Shown: positions 43,927 to 53,432 of the stretch, piece after piece
How positions within the stretch are numbered: position 1 is the stretch's first letter
How the letters are laid out: each line of letters starts with the position of its first letter
Origin: Acidimicrobiaceae bacterium
GTDB lineage: Bacteria; Actinomycetota; Acidimicrobiia; Acidimicrobiales; Aldehydirespiratoraceae
DNA length: 64,000 nt
Assembly (NCBI GenBank): GCA_009835735.1
Contig: VXWX01000015.1
Span: 20,521 to 84,520 of the forward strand
Direction: 5' to 3'
The notes under the pieces: generated by a model
Database searches by the model: none
What the model was told of the DNA's origin: nothing
What the model saw: only the letters and a program-made list of their open reading frames with translations
Translations under genes and position numbers: made by a program

Positions 43927-45945
43927 GTGAACCGGCTCGGTGACGAGACCAGCCCCTATCTGCGCCAGCATCGCGACAACCCGGTGGACTGGTACCCGTG
44001 GGGTCCGGAGGCCTTCGCCGCGGCCGCGGAGCGGGACCGGCCCGTGCTGCTGTCGGTGGGCTACTCCAGCTGCCACTGGTGTCACGTGATGGCCCACGAG
44101 TCCTTCGAGGATCCCGACACCGCGGCGGTGATGAACCGGCTGTTCGTCAACGTCAAGGTCGACCGGGAGGAACGTCCCGACGTAGACGCCATCTACATGG
44201 ACTCGGTGCAGGCCATGACCGGTCGGGGCGGTTGGCCCATGACCGTGTTCCTGACTCCCGACGGCAGACCCTTCTTCGGCGGCACCTACTACCCCGACCG
44301 GCCCCGTGGCGGGATGGCCTCGTTCCGGCAGGTGATGGAGGCCATCGACGAGGCCTGGGCCAACCGCCGGGCCGACGTGCACGCCCAGGCCGACCAGCTG
44401 GTGGCCCTGATCGATCGGACGTCGCGCGCTGCCGCCTCATTGAGCGGGGAGGCCTCCGACGCTTCCGACGGGCGGACGCTGGACCGAGCCGGCGACGCCA
44501 TTCTGGCGGCGTTCGACCCCCAGTGGGGCGGCTTCGGCGGAGCGCCCAAGTTCCCTGCGGCCATGACCCTGGCCTCGGCGCTGCGCATCCATGACGGCAG
44601 CAACCGCCCCGAGCTGCTGCGGGCGGTGCGGACCAGCCTGGACGCCATGGCCTCCGGCGGGATCTACGACCATCTCGGCGGGGGGTTCGCCCGCTATTCG
44701 GTGGACCATCGGTGGCTCGTGCCTCACTTCGAGAAGATGCTCTATGACAACGCCCTGCTGACCAGGGTCTACCTGCACGCCTGGATGCTGACGGGCGAGC
44801 CGGTCTACCGCCAGGTCGTGGACGAGACGATCGGCTACGTGCTGCGGGACCTCTGCCATGGCGAGGGAGGCTTCTACTCGGCCGAGGATGCCGACTCCGA
44901 GGGCGTCGAGGGCAAGTTCTATGTGTGGTCCGAGCCCGAGCTGCGGGCGGTGGTTCAGAACGCGGCGGGCACCGAGGCCGCCGATGCGGCCGCAGCCTGG
45001 TGGGGAGTGACCCCGACCGGGAACTTCGAGGGTTCCAACATCTTGAACCGGCCCGTGCGGGGTGACCTGATCCGGCCCGAGGAGGTCGAGGCCGCCCGTC
45101 AGGCGTTGTTCGTCTGCCGGGAGAACCGGGTGCGCCCCGGTCTCGACGACAAGGTCCTCACCGAGTGGAACGGCCTGATGCTGTCTGCGCTGGCTGAGGC
45201 CGCGGCGGCCACCGGTGACCCGCAGTGGCGGGCGGCGGCGCTGGCCAACGGCGAGTTCCTGGTGTCCAACCTGCGGCGCGACGACGGCCGATGGCTGCGC
45301 TCCTGGCAGGCCGGTGATGCCGAGCGTCCGGCCCAGGCCCGCCACCTGGCCTACGCCCACGACTATGCGGCACTGATCGACGCCTTCACCCGGCTGGGAG
45401 AGCTGTCCGGCCAGGCCCGCTGGATCGACGAGGCCCGGTCGGCGGCCGACGGCCTGCTGGAACTGTTCTGGGACGACGCGGCAGGTGGGGTGTTCACGAC
45501 CGGCAACGATGCCGAGAAGCTGGTGACCCGCCCCAAGGACCTGATGGACAACGCCACACCGTCGGCCCAGTCTCTGGCTGCCTGCGGGCTGCTCCGGTTG
45601 GCCGCGCTGACCGGTGAGTCCCGCTACGACGAGCACGCTCGCCGCATCATCGAGTTGTTCAGTTCCGCGGCGGCTCAGCACCCCACCGCCTTCGGCCGGG
45701 CGTTGGAGGCCCTGGACCTTGCCGCCAGCGGCATCGACGAGATTGCCGTCGTGGGCGACCGGGCCGACCTGGTTGCCGCTGTGCAGACCCGCTACCTGCC
45801 CAACGCGGTCCTGGCCTGGGGCGAGCCCTACGACTCCCCGCTGTGGCACGACCGGGCCGAAGGCTTCGCCTACGTCTGCCGCAACTTCGCCTGCCAGTCC
45901 CCCGCTTCCACCGCCGAGGAACTGGTAGCCCGACTCGAGTCCTGA
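43927..45945 (+). CDS. Thioredoxin-domain protein of the YyaL/DUF255 (SPATA20-like) family
   Basis: 672 residues, normal for the family. The N-terminal thioredoxin-like domain carries NPVDWYPWG and the redox motif C49-H-W-C52 (SSCHWCHVM); the remainder is a six-hairpin/glycosidase-like barrel with [16 protein letters not shown]. Cytoplasmic; no signal peptide. The biochemical role of the family is not firmly established. GTG start at 43927, divergent from the response regulator. Confidence 0.9.
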   Translation: MNRLGDETSPYLRQHRDNPVDWYPWGPEAFAAAAERDRPVLLSVGYSSCHWCHVMAHESFEDPDTAAVMNRLFVNVKVDREERPDVDAIYMDSVQAMTGRGGWPMTVFLTPDGRPFFGGTYYPDRPRGGMASFRQVMEAIDEAWANRRADVHAQADQLVALIDRTSRAAASLSGEASDASDGRTLDRAGDAILAAFDPQWGGFGGAPKFPAAMTLASALRIHDGSNRPELLRAVRTSLDAMASGGIYDHLGGGFARYSVDHRWLVPHFEKMLYDNALLTRVYLHAWMLTGEPVYRQVVDETIGYVLRDLCHGEGGFYSAEDADSEGVEGKFYVWSEPELRAVVQNAAGTEAADAAAAWWGVTPTGNFEGSNILNRPVRGDLIRPEEVEAARQALFVCRENRVRPGLDDKVLTEWNGLMLSALAEAAAATGDPQWRAAALANGEFLVSNLRRDDGRWLRSWQAGDAERPAQARHLAYAHDYAALIDAFTRLGELSGQARWIDEARSAADGLLELFWDDAAGGVFTTGNDAEKLVTRPKDLMDNATPSAQSLAACGLLRLAALTGESRYDEHARRIIELFSSAAAQHPTAFGRALEALDLAASGIDEIAVVGDRADLVAAVQTRYLPNAVLAWGEPYDSPLWHDRAEGFAYVCRNFACQSPASTAEELVARLES

Positions 45946-45988
45946 GCGTCGAGCGGCAGGCCGCGCCACGCGGGTACCCTGCGCAGCG

Positions 45989-46387
45989 ATGGCCCAGGCG
46001 CGAGTTCCGTTGGTCGATTACCTGTGTCTCGAGCCCGAACCGCACCTGGTGGCCCAGGAATGCCGCCATTGCGGAGCCCGCTTCTTCGACCGGCGCAACG
46101 CCTGCGCGCGCTGCGGCCGGAGCGACTTCGCGCCGGCTGAGGTCGACAGCAACGGCGAGCTCAGGGCGTTCACCATCGTCCACCGGGCCGCGCCCGGCAT
46201 CCCGGTGCCGTTCGTGTCGGCCATCGTCAATACCGACGACGGCACATGGGTGCGATCCAACCTGATTAACTGCGACCCGACGCCCGAGGCGGTCACCCTC
46301 GGCATGAGGGTGCGGCTCACCACCTACCCGGTCGGCACCGACGACGACGGCACCGAAGCCGTCGCCTTCGGCTACGAACCCACCTGA
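45989..46387 (+). CDS. DUF35 zinc-ribbon/OB-fold acyl-CoA-associated protein
   Basis: 132 residues. Zinc ribbon cysteines are C25-x2-C28 and C39-x2-C42, followed by an OB-fold (GELRAFTIVHRAAPGIPVPF). Such proteins form a complex with thiolase-like or hydratase enzymes and help bind the CoA substrate. The thiolase gene follows 21 bp downstream with AAAGGAGG before it, so this is an operon. Confidence 0.9.
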   Translation: MAQARVPLVDYLCLEPEPHLVAQECRHCGARFFDRRNACARCGRSDFAPAEVDSNGELRAFTIVHRAAPGIPVPFVSAIVNTDDGTWVRSNLINCDPTPEAVTLGMRVRLTTYPVGTDDDGTEAVAFGYEPT

Positions 46388-46408
46388 CCAAAGGAGGCAG
46401 CAGCGACA

Positions 46409-47626
46409 ATGGCAGCCCAGATCTCCCCAGACAGCGTGTGGGTGCTCGGCGCCCACATGACCCGCTTCGCGCGTTACCCGGACCGGGACCTGATCGACCT
46501 GGCCTCCGAGAGCGCTCTGGGAGCGCTGGCCGACGGCGAGGTGACGGTGGCCGACATCGACGTCCTTGCCTGCGGAGCGCTGTTCCAGGCCTCGGGCGCC
46601 GTGGGGCAGCGGCTCCAGAAGCAGATCGGCCAGACCGGTGTGCCGGTCTACAACGTGGCCAACGCCTGCGCCACCGGGGCCACCGCCATCCGTACCGTGA
46701 TGATGGCCATCCGCGCCGGCGAGGCCGAGATCGGCCTGGCCGTGGGCGCCGAGCAGATGGGCAAGATGGGCCTGCTGGGCGGCGGCGCCACCAAGAAGGA
46801 GAAGAAGGTCTTCGAACCGTCGGGGCGCTACGGCGCGGTCACCGGCGTGGACGGCTATCTGGGCACCGAGACCATGCCCGGCGTGTTCGCCCAGGCCGGT
46901 ACGGCCTATGCCCACGACCATGACAGCGTGGGCTTCGAGCAGTTCGCCCGGGTGGCCTACAAGAACCACCTCCACTCGACTCTGAACCCGCTGGCCCAGT
47001 ACCAGAAGGAGTTCTCCATGGACGAGATCATGGAGTCTCCGATGATGAGCTACCCCAACACCTTGCTGATGTGCTGCCCGACCGGAGACGGCGCGGCCGC
47101 GCTGGTGCTGGTCTCGGGGGAGCGGCTGGCGTCGATGCCGTCCCACGTCCGGAAGCGGGCCGTGAAGGTGTCTGCGTCGGTTCTGACCTCGGACCCGTTC
47201 ACCGAGGACTGCCAGGTGCAGCCGGACGTGAACACGCTCACCCGCAACGCCGCCAACCAGGCCTACGAGACGGCCGGCGTCGGTCCCGAGGACCTCGACT
47301 TGGTGGAGCTCCACGACTGCTTCGCCACAGCCGAGCTGATCCACTACGACAACCTCAGCCTGTGCGAGCCCGGCGGCGCCGGGGAGTTCATCGACTCGGG
47401 CGGGCCGTTCCGCGACGGCACCACCCCGGTGAACGTCTCCGGCGGGTTGATCTCGAAGGGCCATCCCATCGGAGCCACCGGCGTGGCCAACGTCTACGAG
47501 ATCACCACCCACCTGAGGGGCGAGGCCGGCGACCGCCAGGTCGCGGGGGCCACCGTTGGCCTGGCCCACGTCATCGGCCTGGCCTCAGCCTGCGGAGTCC
47601 ACATCCTGGAGAAGGCCGCCGCCTGA
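46409..47626 (+). CDS. Thiolase-family protein (SCP-x/lipid-transfer type)
   Basis: 405 residues. Nucleophile Cys87 in NACATGATAIR, catalytic His segments HDCF and GHPIGATG, and a C-terminal Cys in SACGVHILEKA. The pairing with a DUF35 gene is typical of SCP-x-type thiolases and of Ltp2-like aldolases in side-chain degradation. Retro-Claisen cleavage of a 3-oxoacyl-CoA is the likely reaction; chain or sterol specificity is not readable. It ends 36 bp before the giant helicase gene. Confidence 0.9.
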   Translation: MAAQISPDSVWVLGAHMTRFARYPDRDLIDLASESALGALADGEVTVADIDVLACGALFQASGAVGQRLQKQIGQTGVPVYNVANACATGATAIRTVMMAIRAGEAEIGLAVGAEQMGKMGLLGGGATKKEKKVFEPSGRYGAVTGVDGYLGTETMPGVFAQAGTAYAHDHDSVGFEQFARVAYKNHLHSTLNPLAQYQKEFSMDEIMESPMMSYPNTLLMCCPTGDGAAALVLVSGERLASMPSHVRKRAVKVSASVLTSDPFTEDCQVQPDVNTLTRNAANQAYETAGVGPEDLDLVELHDCFATAELIHYDNLSLCEPGGAGEFIDSGGPFRDGTTPVNVSGGLISKGHPIGATGVANVYEITTHLRGEAGDRQVAGATVGLAHVIGLASACGVHILEKAAA

Positions 47627-47662
47627 GGCGCCAAGCACCCCAGCACCTCACTCGGAGGATTC

Positions 47663-50600
47663 GTGGGACGCCCGACCGAGTCCGCTGAGACCAGCGGGGA
47701 CACGGACCCGGCGCCCGGCACCGAACGCGGCAAGCGCAACGCAGAAGTCGACGTCGAGACGCTAGACCGCAGGATCGCCGCGCAGGAACGGGCGTTGCGG
47801 CTATCCCGCTGCCTCTCCGTGGATCTGGAAGTCGCCAAGAAGACCGGGCGCATCCACGCCTTCGCCGGGATACGACCCGACATTGATGAGAGCGTCGTCT
47901 TTCCCGGGCCGCGCCGCAATCTCGATCAAGCGCTGGCTGACCTAGATGAATTGGCCGAAGGGGCGGATTTCCTGCTCGGTCACAATCTGATCGACTTCGA
48001 CCATCCCCACCTGCAAGCCGCGAACTCCAACCTGCGTCTGCTGCACCTGCCAAGAGTGGACACACTTCGGCTCAATCCCCTCGCCTTTCCTCGCAATCCG
48101 TATCACCATCTGGTGAAGCACTACCAGGATGCGCAGCTCAAGCACGACCGCTTGAACGATCCGGAGCAGGACGCGCGGCTCGCCCTACGGGCATTCTCCA
48201 ACCAGCAGAAGGAACTGCTCAAGGCGGACTCAGACCTGATGGCCGCGTGGCACTGGCTCACCGGAGGGCTGGACGGACCGGGATTCGACCTGTTCTTCGA
48301 GAGTCTTCGCGGTTTGCCGAGGCCATCCGAGGCCGAGGCGCGCGAAGCGATTCACGAGCGTGTCAACGGAGCGGCTTGCCGTTCACACACCCGACACCTT
48401 GAGGCCGCGGCCGGCCGGCACGGTTGGGCCCTCGCTTACGCCCTGGCCTGGCTTTCCGTCTCAGGGGGCAACTCGGTGATGCCACCTTGGGTGCGGCACC
48501 AGTTTCCGGAGGCTGGACTGCTGGTCAGGCGATTACGTGACCGCGCCTGTAGAGATGAGGGCTGTGATTGGTGCCGAGAGCGCCACGACCCCCGCCGAGA
48601 ACTGAAGCGCTTCTTCGGCTTCGACAGCTTCAGGCCGACGCCCGCAGACCAAGACGGACGGTCCTATCAGGAGTCCATCGTCGAATCGTCCATGGAGGGA
48701 AGGCATATTCTCGGAATCCTTCCGACGGGTACCGGGAAGTCGCTTTGCTATCAGGTGCCTGCTCTGTCTCGATACGACAAGACAGGGGCCGTAACGGTGG
48801 TCATCTCGCCGCTGGTGGCCCTGATGGCCGACCAGGTTGCAGGACTCGAAGCACACGGGATCATCTCCTGCGTCACGATCAACGGCATGCTGTCGATGCC
48901 CGAGCGGGCCGACGCGCTTGAGAAGCTGAGACTGGGGGATGCTGCAATTGTGCTGGTCTCTCCTGAGCAGTTGCGCAGCGTGTCATTCCGTCGCGCCCTG
49001 GCGCAGCGCGAGGTCGGCGCCTGGGTGCTGGACGAGGCCCACTGCCTGTCGAAATGGGGGCACGACTTCCGCCCCGACTACCGCTACGTGGGTCGCTTCA
49101 TTCGCGAGCGGGCGGAGGACGGGTCGATTCCACCTGTGCTGTGCCTGACCGCGACGGCCAAGCCGGAGGTCAAGGAGGAGATCGTCGACCATTTCTGGCA
49201 GCAACTCGGCATCGAGATGCGGATCTTCGACGGTGGCAGTCGCCGCACAAACCTTGATTTCGTCGTGGTTGAGACGAGCGAAGCGAAGAAGCTCCATGAC
49301 ATCCACTCGATCTTGACCGAGCACCTACCGCCGGAGAGGGATGGCGGCGCAATCGTGTATTGCGCCACTCGGCGACGGACCGAGGAGGTGGCCGCGTTCC
49401 TCAACGAACTGGAGGTCGCAGCAGACCGCTTCCACGCCGGACTGCCGCCCGAGGAGAAGAAGACCATCCAACAGGCCTTCATCGGCGGCGAGCTTCGAGC
49501 GATAGCCGCCACGAACGCCTTCGGCATGGGCATCGACAAACCCGACGTGCGACTGGTGATTCACGCGGACATTCCGTCCTCGCTGGAGAACTACCTCCAG
49601 GAGGCAGGCCGCGCCGGCCGTGATCAGCACCACGCTCACTGCGTCCTGCTGTACACCAAGGACGATGTGGAGCGGCAGTTCGGCATGTCGGCTCGCTCCA
49701 GGCTCACGCGGCGCGAGATCCACGGGGTTCTGCGTGCGCTGCGCCGGATGGGACGGCGGAACCGGAGCGACGAGGTGATCGCGAGCACAGGAGAGATCCT
49801 CGCGGAGGACGAAGACAGGGACTTCAGACGGGACTCCACCACAGACGACACGCGGGCGCGCACCGCGCTCGCCTGGCTGGAGGAGTCGGAACTGCTGACC
49901 CGCGAAGAGAATCGGGTACAGGTCTTCCCGTCGTCGTTGCGTGTGCATTCCGTCGAGGAAGCGCAGAAAAAGCTCGCCAGCAGGGGCATTGCAGACAGCC
50001 GCCGCGGGCATTTGCTCGCCATCGTGGAAGCGCTGATCGACGCCGATCCCGATGAGGGAATTTCGACCGACATGCTGATGGCAGCATCCGGCCTCAACTC
50101 CGAGCAGGTGCGAGGTGCGCTCTACGACCTAGAGAAGTACGGAGTCGCCAGCAATGACACCGTGCTGACCGCCTTCGTCCACGTCGGTGTGCGGCATCCG
50201 TCGCGGCAACGGTTCACTGAGGCGGCCGCTGTGGAGGAGGAACTTCTGGACCTCATGCGGGAGGCGGCACCCGATTTGGGCGTCGGAGACACCACGTCGC
50301 TGAACTTGCGCGTCGCTGCGCAGCGGCTCAAGGACGCAGATTGCGGCCATGCCCGACCTGAACACGTGACCCGAACCATTCGCGGCATCGCGGGCGACGG
50401 ACGGAGCGAAGGCTCCGGCGGCAGCCTCACCGTGCGCAAACAGGATGCCGAAAGCGTCCGGGTGACGCTGAAGCGTGAATGGCCGTCTCTGGTGTCGATC
50501 GCCCAACGTCGGCGCGACGGTGCAGAGCGGCTGCTGGAACACTTCCTGTCGTGTTTATCGCGGGGTAAGCGCGGTAACGACCTCCTGGTCGAGACCACGC

Positions 50601-52876
50601 TCGGGAAGCTGGTACAGGCAATCGAGGGCGATCCCGTCCTACAGGAGAGCAGGGATCCCCGCAAGCTCGTGGACCGCGCCCTGATGTGGCTGCACGAGCA
50701 GGAAGTCATCCGGCTCAACAGGGGCCTCACGGTGTTCCGGCCGGCCATGACCATCCATCTGGCACAGGAACGGCGCGGCTTCGCGCAAACCGACTATCAG
50801 TCGCTTCAGCTCCACTACGACGGGACGGTCCGGCAGATCCACATCATGGCCGAGTTCGCGCAGCAGGGTCTCGCGTCCATGGCCGATGCGGTGCGCCTGT
50901 CCCTCGACTACTTCGCTCTGGGGGAGACCGAGTTCTTGCGCCGCTGGCTCCCCGACCGCGAGCGAGAACTCTCGCGCCAAACGACGCTGGAGTCATGGCG
51001 CGACATCGTTGAGAGCCTAAGAAACCCCTCTCAGCGGCGGCTTGTCGCCGACGACCGCGAGAACACGAACATGCTGGTGCTGGCCGGGCCGGGGTCGGGC
51101 AAGACCCGGGTACTGGTACACCGGATCGCATACCTCATACGCGCCAAGCGCGAGGATCCCCGAGGCATCCTGGCCCTTGCTTACAACCGCCACGCGGCCG
51201 TCGAGATCCGTCGCAGGCTTGCTGAACTGATCGGGGACGACTCCCGAGGCGTAATGGTCCTCACCTGTCATGCGCTAGCGATGCGGCTCGTGGGCGCAAG
51301 CTTCTCGGAGCGGGCGGACCGGCCCGACAGTGAGAACTTCCAAGAAGTGCTCAAGGAGGCTGCCGCATTGCTGCGCGGCGAGGGGCTGGAACCCGAGGAG
51401 GCTGAGGAGTCGCGGTCTCGCCTGCTGGCCGGATTCCGGTGGATACTCGTGGACGAGTACCAGGATGTCGGCACGGAGGAGTACGCCCTCATTTCCGCGG
51501 TGGCGGGCCGGACTCTGTCGGACGCGGATGCCAAGCTCACCCTCTTCGCGGTGGGGGACGACGACCAGAACATCTATGCGTTCAAGGGATCGTCGGTGCG
51601 GTTCATCCGCAGCTTCGAGCAGGACTACCGCGCCAAGCCCTCCTTCCTGATCGACAACTACCGATCCACCCACCACATCATCGAGGCGGCGAATGCCGTT
51701 ATCGAGCCGGCTCAGGATCGCATGAAGGTCGACAATGAGATCCGTATCGACAGGGCGCGTGCCAAGGACCCACCGGGCGGTCCATGGGGCGAGTGCGACA
51801 CGGTTGGCCGGGGGAGAGTTCAGATCCTGCCTGCCGGGCGTGACGCGATCTCCCAGGCACAGGCCGCGATGGATGAACTGCGGCGGCTAGCGAGTCTCGC
51901 GTCGGACTGGGATTGGTCGAGATGCGCGGTCATCGCCAAGGAATGGGCCTATCTCGAGCCTGTGCGCAGCCTCTGTGAGCTTGAGGGCATACCAGTGCAG
52001 ATGGCGAACGAGGATCTGCCGAGTGTCTGGCATCTCCGCGAGACGCAGGCCCTAGTGGGTTGGCTCCGCCGGCGTGATGTGGGTCTGGTTGGGAACACGG
52101 ATGTGCGCGCGTGGCTGTGTGAACAGACCGCTGGTCCATGGATCGAACTCCTGTCGGAAGCAGTGAAGGAGCACGAGGTCGAGGCCGGCGGGGGCATCGC
52201 GCCGGTCGACTCCTTCATCGAATGGCTGGCCGAGTGGGGACGCGATGTGCGTCAGCGCCAACGAGGGTTGCTGCTATTGACCGCCCACCGCGCCAAGGGC
52301 CTGGAGTTCGACCATGTTGTTGTTCTCGACGGGCGCTGGGATCGCGTAGGGCACAACGAGGATCCCGACGCTCCTCGCCGCCTGTACTACGTCTCGATGA
52401 CCCGAGCCCGCCAGACTCTCGCCCTCGGGCGCCTCGCAGGATCGCACCCGATTCAAGACGCGTTGTCGGACAGTGCCGCGGTTCTCCGGCGAGAACCCGT
52501 GACTTTCTCGCCAACAGCGCCGGAGCTGTCCCGCCGCTATCGCCAGCTCAGCCTGAGGGACGTGTACCTGAGCTTCGCTGGACGAAAGCCTCGCAGCGAT
52601 CGTGTGCATCGCGCCATCACTGCGTTGGCAACGGGTGATCGGCTGCGGGTGCGACGACAGTCGAACAGGTGGGAGCTACTGGACGGCGCGGGGGTCACAG
52701 TGGGAACTCTCGCTCGCAGCTTCGAGCCTCCGGCCAACACGCGCTGCGTCGACGCGAGCGTCACGGCAGTCGTCTCTTGGAAGCGCAGTCACTCGGACCC
52801 GCAGTACCAGCAGCAACTCAAGTGCGATCAGTGGGAAGTCGTGGTGCCCGAACTGATCTTCGAGCCCACCTCGTAG
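47663..52876 (+). CDS. Giant exonuclease-RecQ-UvrD fusion helicase
   Basis: 1737 residues. Residues 50-180 look like a DEDD 3'-5' exonuclease (D54-x-E56 in SVDLEV, D111/D113 in GHNLIDFDHPHL, D170). A C-x4-C-x2-C cluster lies near 298-305. A RecQ motor follows: Walker A GTGKS near 359, DEAH near 458, QEAGRAGRD near 643; the usual RecQ C-terminal zinc cysteines are not seen. A middle region (700-1110) holds helical/winged-helix-like stretches. A second motor of UvrD type completes it: AGPGSGKT near 1140, LVDEYQD near 1262, GDDDQNIYAF near 1297, and YVSMTRAR near 1576. GTG start 47663 has GGAGG upstream. Two motors of different superfamilies plus a nuclease suggest processing of damaged or foreign DNA; the exact job is unknown. 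Confidence 0.88.
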   Translation: MGRPTESAETSGDTDPAPGTERGKRNAEVDVETLDRRIAAQERALRLSRCLSVDLEVAKKTGRIHAFAGIRPDIDESVVFPGPRRNLDQALADLDELAEGADFLLGHNLIDFDHPHLQAANSNLRLLHLPRVDTLRLNPLAFPRNPYHHLVKHYQDAQLKHDRLNDPEQDARLALRAFSNQQKELLKADSDLMAAWHWLTGGLDGPGFDLFFESLRGLPRPSEAEAREAIHERVNGAACRSHTRHLEAAAGRHGWALAYALAWLSVSGGNSVMPPWVRHQFPEAGLLVRRLRDRACRDEGCDWCRERHDPRRELKRFFGFDSFRPTPADQDGRSYQESIVESSMEGRHILGILPTGTGKSLCYQVPALSRYDKTGAVTVVISPLVALMADQVAGLEAHGIISCVTINGMLSMPERADALEKLRLGDAAIVLVSPEQLRSVSFRRALAQREVGAWVLDEAHCLSKWGHDFRPDYRYVGRFIRERAEDGSIPPVLCLTATAKPEVKEEIVDHFWQQLGIEMRIFDGGSRRTNLDFVVVETSEAKKLHDIHSILTEHLPPERDGGAIVYCATRRRTEEVAAFLNELEVAADRFHAGLPPEEKKTIQQAFIGGELRAIAATNAFGMGIDKPDVRLVIHADIPSSLENYLQEAGRAGRDQHHAHCVLLYTKDDVERQFGMSARSRLTRREIHGVLRALRRMGRRNRSDEVIASTGEILAEDEDRDFRRDSTTDDTRARTALAWLEESELLTREENRVQVFPSSLRVHSVEEAQKKLASRGIADSRRGHLLAIVEALIDADPDEGISTDMLMAASGLNSEQVRGALYDLEKYGVASNDTVLTAFVHVGVRHPSRQRFTEAAAVEEELLDLMREAAPDLGVGDTTSLNLRVAAQRLKDADCGHARPEHVTRTIRGIAGDGRSEGSGGSLTVRKQDAESVRVTLKREWPSLVSIAQRRRDGAERLLEHFLSCLSRGKRGNDLLVETTLGKLVQAIEGDPVLQESRDPRKLVDRALMWLHEQEVIRLNRGLTVFRPAMTIHLAQERRGFAQTDYQSLQLHYDGTVRQIHIMAEFAQQGLASMADAVRLSLDYFALGETEFLRRWLPDRERELSRQTTLESWRDIVESLRNPSQRRLVADDRENTNMLVLAGPGSGKTRVLVHRIAYLIRAKREDPRGILALAYNRHAAVEIRRRLAELIGDDSRGVMVLTCHALAMRLVGASFSERADRPDSENFQEVLKEAAALLRGEGLEPEEAEESRSRLLAGFRWILVDEYQDVGTEEYALISAVAGRTLSDADAKLTLFAVGDDDQNIYAFKGSSVRFIRSFEQDYRAKPSFLIDNYRSTHHIIEAANAVIEPAQDRMKVDNEIRIDRARAKDPPGGPWGECDTVGRGRVQILPAGRDAISQAQAAMDELRRLASLASDWDWSRCAVIAKEWAYLEPVRSLCELEGIPVQMANEDLPSVWHLRETQALVGWLRRRDVGLVGNTDVRAWLCEQTAGPWIELLSEAVKEHEVEAGGGIAPVDSFIEWLAEWGRDVRQRQRGLLLLTAHRAKGLEFDHVVVLDGRWDRVGHNEDPDAPRRLYYVSMTRARQTLALGRLAGSHPIQDALSDSAAVLRREPVTFSPTAPELSRRYRQLSLRDVYLSFAGRKPRSDRVHRAITALATGDRLRVRRQSNRWELLDGAGVTVGTLARSFEPPANTRCVDASVTAVVSWKRSHSDPQYQQQLKCDQWEVVVPELIFEPTS

Positions 52877-52962
52877 AGCGTGCAACGAGGGACTGCACGT
52901 TGGTTGGCCCCGGACTAGTAGACGTCGCAGCACTAGCAGTGCGGGATCCGTAGGATCAGACG

Positions 52963-53328
52963 GTGGCTGTCGTAGCGATCGACCATGTGCAGTTGGCGAT
53001 GCCCGAGGGCGGCGAGGCGGCTGCGCAGGAGTTCTACGAGGGCCTGTTGGGTCTCACACGGGTTCCCAAGCCTCCCCATCTGGAGCGGCGCGGCGGCTGC
53101 TGGTTCGAGAATGACCGCGTCAAGGTCCACCTCGGTGTGGATGCCGACTTCCGGTCGGCCCGGAAAGCCCATCCCGCTTTCGTGGTGGACGGTTTGGATC
53201 GCCTGGTTGCGCGTCTGCGGGCGGCCGGCGTCACGGTCCGCGATGACGAGACGCTGGAGACACATCACAGGGCGTATGCCGATGATCCGTTCGGCAACCG
53301 TATCGAGTTGCTCGAGTCCGTCGAATAG
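52963..53328 (+). CDS. VOC-superfamily protein (glyoxalase/dioxygenase-like)
   Basis: 121 residues, one vicinal-oxygen-chelate module pair: IDHVQLAMP at the start (metal His), FYEGLLGL, and a C-terminal DPFGNRIELLE with the metal Glu. GTG start 52963. Members include lactoylglutathione lyases and resistance proteins; no substrate can be assigned. Stands alone between the giant helicase and the HNH gene. Confidence 0.85.
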   Translation: MAVVAIDHVQLAMPEGGEAAAQEFYEGLLGLTRVPKPPHLERRGGCWFENDRVKVHLGVDADFRSARKAHPAFVVDGLDRLVARLRAAGVTVRDDETLETHHRAYADDPFGNRIELLESVE

Positions 53329-53390
53329 CCGAGGCCCAACCGGCCACCACGACCGGCACTGGCCGGCCAGCGACCGCGGAGTCTTGGTGA

Positions 53391-53428
53391 GGATTTCATA
53401 TAAAAATATCGAAAAACACATGAAAATA
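53391..53428. promoter_or_regulatory. AT-rich patch with candidate -10 before the HNH gene
   Basis: A run that is about three quarters A/T in a high-GC region, with TATAAA at 53399-53404 as a possible -10. No clear -35. It directly precedes the DUF222-HNH start and suggests imported DNA or a strong promoter. Confidence 0.35.
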
Positions 53429-53432
53429 GGGG

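Noticed and set aside
45659-47569. A 636-codon minus-strand frame opposite the DUF255, DUF35 and thiolase genes
   Set aside because: Spans three genuine genes in antisense and has no recognisable motif; typical third-position GC artefact.
52877-52962. Small inverted repeats after the giant helicase gene (CGTGCA/TGCACG and GCACT/AGTGC)
   Set aside because: Stems of 5-6 bp without a T-run are expected by chance in this base composition; not called as a terminator.
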